Shown piece after piece: positions 33,371 through 41,677 of a stretch of DNA of 64,000 nt. The position numbers and the translations under genes are program-made. Every line of letters begins with the position of its first letter. Within the stretch, counting starts at the first letter, position 1. The notes beneath the pieces are model-generated. The model saw only the letters and a program-made list of their open reading frames with translations, had not been told where the DNA came from and did not search any database. The DNA is from UBA1672 sp965263215 (lineage in GTDB: Bacteria > Pseudomonadota > Alphaproteobacteria > Micavibrionales > Micavibrionaceae), in NCBI GenBank assembly GCA_965263215.1, contig OZ253663.1:1054001-1118000 (forward strand), read 5' to 3'.

Positions 33371-33694
33371 ATGCCTAATGAACAGGTGCATACGCGCGAG
33401 GAAATCGCAGCGTTTTTGCCGCACGCCCTGCAAACGGCTTTGGAATCGTATAAGGAATTTTCAGGCAAAGACGTTCCCGAAGATCCGAAAGATTTCAAGG
33501 CGCATCATGATGCGTGCAAAGTTGCGATTGCACATATACAGTTGCTCACCAAACTGGCGGAGTGGGCGGATATCCCCGACCCGCATGTGGAAAATGAAGA
33601 TGACCAAGAACTCATGGATAAATTGCTCAATGCAAAAGGTGAGTTAAATAAACGCTTGAATAGTGGTGAATTTGACAGCGAAGGCGAAGATTAA
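33371..33694 (+). CDS. Hypothetical protein at the small-terminase position
   Basis: 107 aa, acidic, helical (HTREEIAAFLPHALQTALESYKEF...). By T7 synteny (fibre, then gene 18, then 19) it could be the small terminase subunit, but no sequence motif supports this directly. Shine-Dalgarno AAGGAG; it starts 9 bases after the fibre gene. Confidence 0.65.
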   Translation: MPNEQVHTREEIAAFLPHALQTALESYKEFSGKDVPEDPKDFKAHHDACKVAIAHIQLLTKLAEWADIPDPHVENEDDQELMDKLLNAKGELNKRLNSGEFDSEGED

Positions 33695-33760
33695 CTATGA
33701 CTATGGTATGATGGATCGGTGAAGTCCGATGTAGATGCGTATATTTAAGGTGATCCCCGC

Positions 33761-34420
33761 GTGGATATGAGAATTAAAGATTATAAGCCCCCGAAACCGC
33801 CAAACCTGATGATTCCCATCGGTCTGGTCGCGGTTTTGGCGACGGCATCGGTCATTAAAGATTATTGGGATAACCCCGATGCCGGCGAATTTACGAACGG
33901 CCTTGAGGTGAATGAGATGTTCTGCAAGGCGCCTGAATTTGAGAATGAGCTGACCTTATTCGAAGACCCGTTCGGGCGTTTATCGATTGCCAGTTCTGCA
34001 ATTTACGGGCAATTTTGGGAAGAGGCGCAGCAAGAGCATAAAGTCGTGAATTTCGAATTTGACTATAACCGTACAACGACGTCGCGCAATTTGGCGTTTT
34101 TCGATTATATTCCGCAAGATGTGATTGATAACCCAGGCGTGACATTCATGCTGACCGGGCATTCCAGTTATGATTTGGATGATCAGTTGGGTATGCGGAT
34201 GGGTGCGAAACCCCCAAGTGATTTTGAACGTCTGCATTATCAGCATTTGAAGAATAATTTTGCTGTGGCCAGTGATCGGATTGATTTTATCAAAGGCAAA
34301 TTACTGGAGGCCGGCGTGCCTGAAGACCGTATCGTCGTGACCAATTTGAATACACGCTATGATAAACGTGCGGTGGATCTGGAAGTTTGCATACCCGATA
34401 GCGATACGCCCGAAGCGTAA
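33761..34420 (+). CDS. Membrane-anchored OmpA-like protein in the virion cluster
   Basis: 219 aa. One N-terminal membrane helix (about 17-33), then a C-terminal domain that reads like the OmpA peptidoglycan-binding fold: VNFEFDYN strand, FMLTGHSSYDL, ...ASDRIDFIKGKLLEAGVPEDRIVV and a final RAVDLEVCI. The insertion after TGHS is longer than usual. It occupies the T7 gene 18.5 (spanin) position just before the large terminase, so a role in envelope contact or lysis is possible; inference. Confidence 0.65.
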   Translation: MDMRIKDYKPPKPPNLMIPIGLVAVLATASVIKDYWDNPDAGEFTNGLEVNEMFCKAPEFENELTLFEDPFGRLSIASSAIYGQFWEEAQQEHKVVNFEFDYNRTTTSRNLAFFDYIPQDVIDNPGVTFMLTGHSSYDLDDQLGMRMGAKPPSDFERLHYQHLKNNFAVASDRIDFIKGKLLEAGVPEDRIVVTNLNTRYDKRAVDLEVCIPDSDTPEA

Positions 34421-34448
34421 CTTTTCCCAAGAACCCGCACAAGTTACG

Positions 34449-34469
34449 CGCCCGATGGGGCGTTTTTTT
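34449..34469 (+). terminator. Intrinsic terminator before large terminase gene
   Basis: CGCCC (34449-34453), loop GATG, GGGCG (34458-34462), then seven T. Terminase start codon 36 bases downstream, without an evident promoter. Confidence 0.75.
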
Positions 34470-34504
34470 ATGCCTGAAATTATACAAACACAATGAGGTG
34501 ATCT

Positions 34505-35995
34505 ATGTCGAAATACGCGATTGAATCGGCGGATTTCAAACTGTTTACCGTTTTGTGGAATCAGCAGCAGGGGCGTGAAACACCGATATTACATTTGAAA
34601 ATGGCCGATTGGCTGGAACACGCGTGGGAAGGCGGGGATAAGCGCCTTTTGCTCATGGCGTTCCGTAGCGCAGGGAAAAGCAGTATCGTCGGGCTGTTCG
34701 CGGCTTGGCTGGTTTACCGCGACCCGAATATCCGTATTTTGGTTCTGGCGGCGGATTTTACACTCGCGAAGAAAATGGTGCGCAATGTTAAACGCATTAT
34801 CGAAAGCCACCCTTTAACGCCGCGCCTGAAACCCGATCGCGCCGATCAATGGGCCTCGGACAGGTTCACGGTGCGCCGCGCGTTAGAGCTTCGTGATCCG
34901 ACCATGATGGCCAAGGGGGTGACATCCAACATCACGGGCAGCCGCGCCGATATCGTGATTTGCGATGATGTGGAAGTGCCCAACACCTGCGATAGTGCGG
35001 ATAAGCGCGAAGATTTGCGCGAGCGTTTAAGCGAGATTAACTATGTACTCGTGTCCGGTGGAACACAACTATACGTTGGCACGCCGCATCATTATTACTC
35101 GATCTATGCCGATGTCGCGCGCACCGAAATCGGGGAGCAATTCCCGTTTCTTGATCGGTTTAAACGCTTATCCTTACCGCTACTCACGGAGAAAGGTGAT
35201 ATCGCATGGCCGGAGCGTTACACCGCCGAAGATGTGCATCACATGAAGCGCACGAACGGGCCGAATAAGTTCGACAGCCAGATGATGCTGAAACCCGTGA
35301 ATATTATGCAAGGGCGGCTTGATCCCGATCTGCTGAGTGTTTATGACGCGCCGCTAGAATATGACCGCATGGTCAAGGCGCTGTTTATCGGGCAGATGAA
35401 AATGGTCGGGGCGAGCTGTTGGTGGGATCCGGCCTTTGGTAAGGCGGGCGGGGATCACAGTGTTTGCGCGGTTGTCTTCGCCGATGAGGGCGGGAATTAT
35501 TACCTCCATCATCTGGCTTATATCCGTGTGAATGAAAAAGATGAAACCGACGAAGCCACGCAGCAAGCGCGCATTGTGGCGCAAATCGCAAAAGATCATT
35601 ACTTGCCTGCGGTTTCTGTCGAAATTAATGGGATAGGGCGATTTTTACCCAATATTTTGCGTAATGAGCTGACCCGCGCACAAGCACCCGCGCGCGTGAA
35701 TGAACGGAACTCCACGCGCCCCAAGGCGGTGCGTATTATTGAGGGGTTTGATGCGCTGATGGCGGCGCAGCGCCTCTATATCCATAAAAGCGTATGTGAC
35801 ACGCCGTTTTTGATGGAAATGCGCGAATGGAGACCGGATACACGCTCTGGCGCGTCACATGATGACGGGTTGGATGCGGTGGCTGGGGCGCTCTCGCTCC
35901 AGCCCGATCGTTTGGAACGGCTGCATGGGCGCGGCAGTTATAACTGGATGCACGGCGCAGGTACACACAGCGCCAAGAGTGATTTTGATGTTTGA
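34505..35995 (+). CDS. Terminase large subunit, T7 gp19-like
   Basis: 496 aa DNA-packaging motor. ATPase: Walker A AFRSAGKSS (52-60), Walker B DIVICDDVEV (149-158). RNase H-like nuclease: CWWDPAFGKAGGDHSVCAV around residue 305-325, VEINGIG, and the late DDGLDAVAGAL near 457. All acidic positions expected for cleavage and packaging appear intact, which argues against simple decay. Gene stop abuts the convergent small membrane genes. Confidence 0.93.
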   Translation: MSKYAIESADFKLFTVLWNQQQGRETPILHLKMADWLEHAWEGGDKRLLLMAFRSAGKSSIVGLFAAWLVYRDPNIRILVLAADFTLAKKMVRNVKRIIESHPLTPRLKPDRADQWASDRFTVRRALELRDPTMMAKGVTSNITGSRADIVICDDVEVPNTCDSADKREDLRERLSEINYVLVSGGTQLYVGTPHHYYSIYADVARTEIGEQFPFLDRFKRLSLPLLTEKGDIAWPERYTAEDVHHMKRTNGPNKFDSQMMLKPVNIMQGRLDPDLLSVYDAPLEYDRMVKALFIGQMKMVGASCWWDPAFGKAGGDHSVCAVVFADEGGNYYLHHLAYIRVNEKDETDEATQQARIVAQIAKDHYLPAVSVEINGIGRFLPNILRNELTRAQAPARVNERNSTRPKAVRIIEGFDALMAAQRLYIHKSVCDTPFLMEMREWRPDTRSGASHDDGLDAVAGALSLQPDRLERLHGRGSYNWMHGAGTHSAKSDFDV

Positions 35996-36325
35996 TTACA
36001 GACAATATAAAGGCGGAAATGCCTTCATCATTATTAGTGGTGCATAGAGGGTTAAGGCCAAACTAAAATGCGTGATTAGAAAGAGTAAATCGGTTTTTCG
36101 ATACAGGTACACACTGAAGAAAACGATCGTTAGAAAAAGGTTTATTCCCCACAGGATGATAGGCAGCGGAGAACATAAAAGAGCCATAATGAAAAGCACC
36201 GGCACGCCACTGAAAGCGTGATAGATATCTACACCTTCGTGAAAATAGTTGTTCAATACTATTAACGTGTAGGCAACGAAGAAATGTATGAATAATGATG
36301 GTTTGTGTTGCTTTTCTTCTATCAT
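35996..36325 (-). CDS. Small membrane protein, second of a tandem pair
   Basis: 109 aa from ATG 36325, which overlaps the stop of the upstream gene (ATGA). Four predicted membrane helices. Its start (IEEKQHKPSLFIHFFVAYTLIVL) and end (SLALTLYAPLIMMKAFPP) align with the neighbour at 36322-36660, so the two are tandem duplicates. Opposite in orientation to the virion genes and visibly AT-richer. Function unknown. Confidence 0.7.
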   Translation of the reverse strand: MIEEKQHKPSLFIHFFVAYTLIVLNNYFHEGVDIYHAFSGVPVLFIMALLCSPLPIILWGINLFLTIVFFSVYLYRKTDLLFLITHFSLALTLYAPLIMMKAFPPLYCL

Positions 36326-36660
36326 GGCATTGAAAGATGGTAGTTGGGCGGGAATATAATCATTAAAATTACGGGTGCATAAAGAACAAGACCTAAGCTG
36401 ACATGCGCCCAAATAAAGGCAGGGCGTGTTTTTTCTGTATAGTAAGGGTGCAAAAAGAAGATGCTAGCAAGAACGCAGATTACCCAGAAAATAAAATATT
36501 CCACAGGCAAAACTGATACCGCGAAAGCAAATGAAATAGGTGGGATTACTACTAAAAGAGATAAAGGTATTGAACTGCCGAAAATACTGGGCACAACGAT
36601 GGCACAATAAAGAATTGCAAAATGAATGAATGGCGATGGCTTTAAGCGCTTTTCTTCCAT
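36322..36660 (-). CDS. Small membrane protein, first of a tandem pair
   Basis: 112 aa with about four membrane helices (EEKRLKPSPFIHFAILYCAIVV at the start, SLGLVLYAPVILMIIFPP at the end). Paralogue of the next gene, coupled to it by an ATGA overlap. The pair lies inverted between terminase and lysis genes; host-derived cargo or an exclusion-type membrane protein are possible, neither shown. Confidence 0.7.
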   Translation of the reverse strand: MEEKRLKPSPFIHFAILYCAIVVPSIFGSSIPLSLLVVIPPISFAFAVSVLPVEYFIFWVICVLASIFFLHPYYTEKTRPAFIWAHVSLGLVLYAPVILMIIFPPNYHLSMP

Positions 36661-36689
36661 CCCTCAACTATTCCATAAGGATTTAAAAA

Positions 36690-37016
36690 ATGACAGAAAT
36701 TTCAAAAGATCTGCTCTGGTGGATCACGGTGGTGGATCTGCCGGCGATGGCGGGCTTGCTCTGGATGATATGGCGCGTGCGCGGCGAAACCGACAAGGCC
36801 GTTGATGAACTGCAACTGATGCTTGATCGGCGGAGCGATCAACTGCGTGAGGCATTGCACGGGTTCAAGCTGGAGGTCGCCAAAACCTATGCTTCCCAGA
36901 ATGATTTACGCCTTCTTGAGTCGCGCTTGGTGGAGCATTTACTGCGTATTGAATCAAAACTGGACGCAACCGCCCTGAAAACGGAGCGCATCACCGCGTC
37001 ATCGAATAAAAAATAA
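36690..37016 (+). CDS. Single-pass membrane coiled-coil protein of the lysis region
   Basis: 108 aa. N-terminal membrane helix (LLWWITVVDLPAMAGLLWMIW, about 8-28) followed by a long charged coiled coil. Shape and place beside hydrolase and holin genes resemble an i-spanin or holin accessory; no family can be named with certainty. Shine-Dalgarno AAGGAT; 10 bases before the hydrolase gene. Confidence 0.7.
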   Translation: MTEISKDLLWWITVVDLPAMAGLLWMIWRVRGETDKAVDELQLMLDRRSDQLREALHGFKLEVAKTYASQNDLRLLESRLVEHLLRIESKLDATALKTERITASSNKK

Positions 37017-37026
37017 GGAGAATAGT

Positions 37027-37527
37027 ATGACTGATAAACCTAAGCTGACGCCGATTTGCGGCGGTCAGGATAAAAACGCTGCGTCAAATTCAAAATCCAT
37101 GCAGCATTTCTATGATGAGATTACCGTCGATGTGCTTGCACGGACATTATGGGGTGAGGCACGCGGGCAGGGCACGGCGGGGCTTCAGGCCGTGGCGAAT
37201 GTGGTGCTCAACCGTGTAAAGGTCGCGGAGGAAAAGGGAAAATTCTGGTGGGGGAATAACATCATTCAGGTCTGCCAGAAGCCGTATCAATTTTCCTGCT
37301 GGAATAGATCAGACCCGAATTTCCGTAAATTACAGGCCGTGAGTGAGGATAACCTCTATTTCTCCTCCGCGATGCGGATTGCCCGCCGTGCGGTGATTGG
37401 CGCGTTGGAGGATATAACACTCGGCGTGACCCATTACCATGCTGACTACGTCAAACCCTATTGGGCGCATGGGCAAACACCGACCATCACAATCGGTAAT
37501 CACATTTTTTATACTTTGGTGGAATAA
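37027..37527 (+). CDS. SleB/CwlJ-type cell wall hydrolase (endolysin)
   Basis: 166 aa Hydrolase_2 (SleB-like) domain: LARTLWGEARGQGTAGLQAVANVVLNRV with the catalytic Glu at residue 44, then the NIIQVCQKPYQFSCW region and GVTHYHADYVKPYWA. No signal peptide, so export would need the holin. Expected to cleave peptidoglycan for release. Preceded by AAGGAG and followed by the holin gene 12 bases later. Confidence 0.9.
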   Translation: MTDKPKLTPICGGQDKNAASNSKSMQHFYDEITVDVLARTLWGEARGQGTAGLQAVANVVLNRVKVAEEKGKFWWGNNIIQVCQKPYQFSCWNRSDPNFRKLQAVSEDNLYFSSAMRIARRAVIGALEDITLGVTHYHADYVKPYWAHGQTPTITIGNHIFYTLVE

Positions 37528-37539
37528 GGAGAACACATC

Positions 37540-38061
37540 ATGCTATCTGGATTGATATCACAAATAGGGTTGCCCGTGTTGGTGGCGATTGTCGGCAGTG
37601 TTTTGGGAGAAATTGACAACCCGACAACAAAGGCAGCGTCCAAAGCATTGGAAAAGGTGGACGAAGCCCTGAAAAACGGCGGGATCAGCCCCGAGCAACT
37701 TGCCGAAGCCAACCGCCACACTGAAAAAATGGCCACAATGGAGATGGCGAATTATCAAGAAACACTCTCGGAGATCAACCAATCCCTGCGTGCGGAGGTC
37801 GCCTCGGAGGATAAATATGTACGGCGGATGCGCCCCACCTTTGGCTATTTAATGGCCTTCACGTGGGCGGCGCAGATGTTTGGCATTGCTTATGTTATTA
37901 TGTTCGACACCGATAAGGCGGGCGTGGTCATGGCGGCGATGAGTAACCTTAGTGCGATCTGGGCGGTGGGCTTGTCCGTTTTGGGGATTTACGTCTATCG
38001 GCGCAGTGATGATAAAAAAACTATGATGCGGGATGTGATTTTCTGGAATCCGAAGACGTAG
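37540..38061 (+). CDS. Holin, 3-TM family (GTA_holin_3TM type)
   Basis: 173 aa. One hydrophobic segment at about 11-25, a charged middle, then two helices at about 104-126 and 132-155. The RRMRPTFGYLMAFTWAAQMF motif marks the Holin_3TM family, which Pfam describes as a holin for gene-transfer release (from the Rhodobacter GTA). Last gene of the cluster, right after the hydrolase. Confidence 0.88.
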   Translation: MLSGLISQIGLPVLVAIVGSVLGEIDNPTTKAASKALEKVDEALKNGGISPEQLAEANRHTEKMATMEMANYQETLSEINQSLRAEVASEDKYVRRMRPTFGYLMAFTWAAQMFGIAYVIMFDTDKAGVVMAAMSNLSAIWAVGLSVLGIYVYRRSDDKKTMMRDVIFWNPKT

Positions 38062-38076
38062 GCTATGTTGTTACCA

Positions 38077-38448
38077 TTACATCATTGCTGGTATAGTGCA
38101 TATATAGCCGCAGAAAAAAACAATTACTGAGATAAGGGTTATTAACAAAAAGGTTTTCAGTATTGGCGTTTCCTGATGTCCATCAAACTTTTTGGAAAAT
38201 AAATATGTCATGAAGATTGGCAGGAAAATTAAAAAATAGATGAAACATAAGGGAAAAAACAAAAAACCGAGAGCTTCGTCTGATATATATTGTGAAATAA
38301 AACTGTAATAATTTAACCCAGATAAAGGGGGCGGTGCTAAAACATACAAAGCTGCGAAAGAAGTGAGTCCAATTGCAAGTGTAGAATTTACGCCTGACAA
38401 AAGTGACCTCGTTGATATGTTTATTTTTTTGCGCGTGCTTTTGTCCAT
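38077..38448 (-). CDS. Small membrane protein, unknown
   Basis: 123 aa, basic start (MDKSTRKKINISTRS) and about three or four membrane helices. No family recognised. Inverted relative to the virion genes, AT-rich, and placed at the right border of the cluster. Its start overlaps no other gene; the gap 38449-38592 should hold its promoter and that of icd. Confidence 0.65.
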   Translation of the reverse strand: MDKSTRKKINISTRSLLSGVNSTLAIGLTSFAALYVLAPPPLSGLNYYSFISQYISDEALGFLFFPLCFIYFLIFLPIFMTYLFSKKFDGHQETPILKTFLLITLISVIVFFCGYICTIPAMM

Positions 38449-38592
38449 GCCTCATTCTAACGCGATTTATCGTTTATTGGAAAAATATATGTAAGGTTTT
38501 AGTACCTCTGGAAAAACATAAGATTATGACATAGACTCCATATATCTGCGTTGGTGATTCTAGCCTGCGTTTTTTCTTAAGGAGTTTTTTAG

Positions 38593-40035
38593 GTGAGCAA
38601 TAAAACCCCCATTACAGTTGCGCGTGGCGATGGCATTGGCCCCGAAATAATGGATGCAACCTTACGCATATTGGAGGCTGCGGGTGCGCGTCTTGATGTT
38701 GAGGAAATCGAAATCGGGGAGGCCGTGTATAAACGCGGCATCATGACAGGGATAGAGGATAGCGCGTGGGATAGCCTGCGCCGTACGAAAGTATTCCTGA
38801 AGGCGCCGATTACAACGCCGCAGGGCGGTGGTTTTAAATCGCTCAACGTGACCGTGCGCAAGAGCCTTGGTCTGTTCGCGAATGTGCGTCCGTGTGTGTC
38901 TTACCATCCTTATGTTGATACGAACTTCCCTGATATGGATATGGTGATTATCCGCGAGAATGAGGAAGATCTCTATGCAGGGATTGAACACCGCCAAACC
39001 CAAGACGTGGTGCAGTCGATCAAGCTGATCTCACGCCCGGGTTCGGAGAAGATTATCCGTTTTGCCTTTGAATATGCGAAGGCGAATGGCCGAAAAAAGG
39101 TTACGTGTATGGCCAAAGATAACATCATGAAAATGGCCGATGGCCTGTTCCACCGCGTGTTTGACGAGATTGGCGCGGAATATCCCGAGATTGAGCAGGA
39201 TTTCTACATCGTTGATATCGGTACCGCGCGGGTTGCTGCGCGCCCCAATGATTTTGACGTTCTGGTTACTGAAAACCTTTACGGCGATATTATATCCGAT
39301 GTCGCGGTGGAGATTACGGGCTCTGTTGGTTTGGGTGGTTCATGTAACATTGGCACAGATTTTGGTATGTTCGAAGCCGTTCACGGCAGCGCGCCTGATA
39401 TTGCAGGGCTTGGCATCGCCAATCCGTCGGGGCTGTTGCTTGGCTCTGTGCAGATGTTGAATTATATCGGGCAGAACGACATTGCGACCAAAATTCATAA
39501 TGCGTGGTTTAAAACCATGGAAGACGGTATTCATACGGGTGATATCTATGATGAGAAGCTCAGCCGTGCATGTGTGAAAACACAGGCCTTTGGTGATGCG
39601 GTGATCGAGCGTCTGGGCGAGAAGCCTGACACGTTTAAGGCCGTGGATTATGGCGCGGGCGGCGGTAAGGGGCTTACGCTGCCGCCGTTAAAGCCATCCG
39701 TTGTGCAGGAAAAAACACTTGTCGGCGCGGACATCTTCATTGATTGGGATGCGGGCAGTGCCGATGAATTAGCAGCGGTGCTTGAACAAAGCGTCGTTGA
39801 TGGATTGAAGTTAAAGTTAATTGCCAATCGGGGGGTAAAGGTTTGGCCTGACGGGCATCCTGATACGTTTTGTTCTGATCATTGGTGTTTGCGTTTTATT
39901 GGCCATAGCGTGAGCGGCGATATGATTATCGAACAGCTTAACGCAGTCAAAGGTTGCGGCATCGAGTTTATCAAGGTGGAAAACCTGTATAGCTTTGACG
40001 GTGAGCGTGGCTATACACTTGCACAAGGCGAATAA
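38593..40035 (+). CDS. icd: NADP-dependent isocitrate dehydrogenase, long form
   Basis: 480 aa from GTG 38593 (AAGGAG nine bases upstream). Oxidises isocitrate to 2-oxoglutarate in the TCA cycle. Motifs: GDGIGPEIMDATLRILEAAG, TVRKSLGLFANVRPC, IIRENEEDLYAGIEH, and ENLYGDIISDVAVEITGSVGLGGSCNIG. Beyond about residue 340 it carries the extra C-terminal domain of the longer Thermus/Rickettsia-type enzymes. Right-hand flank of the virion cluster. Confidence 0.93.
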   Translation: MSNKTPITVARGDGIGPEIMDATLRILEAAGARLDVEEIEIGEAVYKRGIMTGIEDSAWDSLRRTKVFLKAPITTPQGGGFKSLNVTVRKSLGLFANVRPCVSYHPYVDTNFPDMDMVIIRENEEDLYAGIEHRQTQDVVQSIKLISRPGSEKIIRFAFEYAKANGRKKVTCMAKDNIMKMADGLFHRVFDEIGAEYPEIEQDFYIVDIGTARVAARPNDFDVLVTENLYGDIISDVAVEITGSVGLGGSCNIGTDFGMFEAVHGSAPDIAGLGIANPSGLLLGSVQMLNYIGQNDIATKIHNAWFKTMEDGIHTGDIYDEKLSRACVKTQAFGDAVIERLGEKPDTFKAVDYGAGGGKGLTLPPLKPSVVQEKTLVGADIFIDWDAGSADELAAVLEQSVVDGLKLKLIANRGVKVWPDGHPDTFCSDHWCLRFIGHSVSGDMIIEQLNAVKGCGIEFIKVENLYSFDGERGYTLAQGE

Positions 40036-40085
40036 TCAGGGTAAGCTATTGCGTTGTTTATGTTATTTTTTTCAGGGGCGGTTTT

Positions 40086-40826
40086 TTGAATATTAGGTCT
40101 TTTTTTGCTGTTTTCTTACTAATAGCCTTGATCGTGCCCGGGAGTACGACTTTGAGTGCTAAGCAGTATTTTAAGCCGGATGCCGGGGGGTATGAACCTG
40201 TATTCATGCCGGTAATGACGTCAACATCAGTGATAATTGATAAGGACGAGACACCTCCTTTGGAGCCTAATCTTGGCAAAGCAAAATTTTTAAAATATCC
40301 ACCTGTTGCCAGTCTTGATGAACGTGTTGATCGTTTGGTGTATGGTATCATTACTGATATCAAGCCGGAATTAGATCATTACGGCTATGAAATACGCCGT
40401 TACATGTCCACCGTTGGCAGTATGGAGGTTTTTCACAATAAAGATCGTATTGTAGAAGAAATTAAAAACATAAAAAAAGCGAGAATTATTGCTGATTATT
40501 GGAAAAAGTACATTGATCAAGAGCTTTCTGAAATACAACAAATAATAGATGAAGATAAAAGTATAGACTTGCGTGTTCGCACAGCCTTTAAACAGAATAA
40601 AATTACAGCCCAATCATTTTTGATTAGTTTAAAGTCGTGGATTGATGCGAATGAGCGCCTGTTATTACATGTGTATAAACAGCCTGAAATCTATGAAGTG
40701 CTTTATCCTGAAATTATCATTGTTGTACCGACGTCTCGTGTGGCTTTTTACAACATGGTTGTTATAAGGCAGTCTAAGTTAAAAGATATGCAGCAGTACC
40801 AGCCATTTGCTTTGATGGTTTACTGA
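40086..40826 (+). CDS. Secreted protein, unknown
   Basis: 246 aa from TTG 40086 behind an AGGGGCGG Shine-Dalgarno. Signal peptide (about 1-24, SFFAVFLLIALIVPGSTTLSA). Mature part helical and charged, with no recognised domain. Its end overlaps the convergent folD stop by 7 bases. Confidence 0.75.
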   Translation: MNIRSFFAVFLLIALIVPGSTTLSAKQYFKPDAGGYEPVFMPVMTSTSVIIDKDETPPLEPNLGKAKFLKYPPVASLDERVDRLVYGIITDIKPELDHYGYEIRRYMSTVGSMEVFHNKDRIVEEIKNIKKARIIADYWKKYIDQELSEIQQIIDEDKSIDLRVRTAFKQNKITAQSFLISLKSWIDANERLLLHVYKQPEIYEVLYPEIIIVVPTSRVAFYNMVVIRQSKLKDMQQYQPFALMVY

Positions 40827-41656
40827 TAAGTTTTTGCGGCCTTGACCGTATTTGCCAATAAACATGCGATTGTCATGGGGCCGACGCCGCCCGGCACAGG
40901 TGTAATTGCCCCTGCAATGTCTTTTGCATTTTCAAAATCAACATCACCGCATAATTTTCCGTTCTCCATACGGTTAATGCCGACATCAATCACGCATGCG
41001 CCATCTTTCACCCAATCTGCCTTCACCATTTTTTCACGCCCCACAGCCGCCACCAGAATATCGGCCTGCTGACAGATTTCTTTCAGGTTTTTCGTACGTG
41101 AATGCGCCATTGTGACGGTACAGTTTTCCTTGAGCAGAAGCTGTGCCATTGGTTTACCGAACAGCAATGAGCGCCCGATGACAACGGCGTGAAGGCCGCT
41201 TAAATCTGATATAACAGATTTAATTAAAATCAGGCTGCCTTCAGGGGTGCAGGGGACAAGCCCGTCTAAACCCGCCACTAACGCGCCGACATTGCGCAAA
41301 TTCAAACCATCAACATCCTTTTGCGGCGATATCAGTTGAATAAGATAATCACTGTCGAGGTGATCGGGCAGGGGCAGTTGCAGCAATATTCCGTGCACAG
41401 CGTCATCCGCGTTCAAATCATTGATAACGCTTTCTATGGCTTCATTTGTTGTATCTGCGGGCAATCGCTTTTCCGTGCTGATGATGCCAACTTGCTCGCA
41501 TGCTTTGATTTTATTGCGCACATATACATGAGATGCGGGATCATCACCAACCAAAATAACCGCAAGGCCGGGCGTGTTCGGCATGTCTTCTACGGCTTGT
41601 TGCACGGTGTTTCTAAGGGCGGCAGCAATGGCCTTTCCGTCAATAATATGTGTCAT
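40820..41656 (-). CDS. folD: Methylenetetrahydrofolate dehydrogenase/cyclohydrolase
   Basis: 278 aa bifunctional enzyme of one-carbon metabolism (5,10-methylene-THF to 10-formyl-THF). Active-site Tyr and Lys in SHVYVRNKIKACE, plus LPLPDHLD, ISPQKDVDGLN, GRSLLFGKPMAQLLL and the C-terminal TPVPGGVGPMTIACLLANT. Full length. yggT lies 21 bases upstream on the same strand. Confidence 0.95.
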   Translation of the reverse strand: MTHIIDGKAIAAALRNTVQQAVEDMPNTPGLAVILVGDDPASHVYVRNKIKACEQVGIISTEKRLPADTTNEAIESVINDLNADDAVHGILLQLPLPDHLDSDYLIQLISPQKDVDGLNLRNVGALVAGLDGLVPCTPEGSLILIKSVISDLSGLHAVVIGRSLLFGKPMAQLLLKENCTVTMAHSRTKNLKEICQQADILVAAVGREKMVKADWVKDGACVIDVGINRMENGKLCGDVDFENAKDIAGAITPVPGGVGPMTIACLLANTVKAAKTYQ

Positions 41657-41677
41657 GTTTATAAAATTCTTGTTGGT

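Larger units (their letters stand above)
21595..38061 (+). mobile_element. Domesticated podovirus / GTA-like virion gene cluster
   Basis: About 16.5 kb of T7-like virion assembly genes in T7 late order: portal, scaffold, capsid, tail A, tail B, internal protein, fibre, large terminase, then hydrolase and holin. Missing are integrase, RNA and DNA polymerases, primase, a classical repressor and the large internal virion proteins (gp15/gp16 type). Flanks are pyrE/nadK on the left and icd/folD on the right, and no flanking tRNA or direct repeat was seen. All virion ORFs are open except the fibre. Interleaved cellular-looking genes and SOS-type control favour a domesticated element; a decaying prophage remains possible. 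Confidence 0.8.

Noticed and set aside
36322..36660. Membrane pair considered as extra holins
   Set aside because: Inverted relative to the lysis genes and a separate 3-TM holin is present; no holin motif seen.
21452..38592. Prophage attachment sites (att) at cluster borders
   Set aside because: No tRNA gene, integrase or evident direct repeat at either border by eye.
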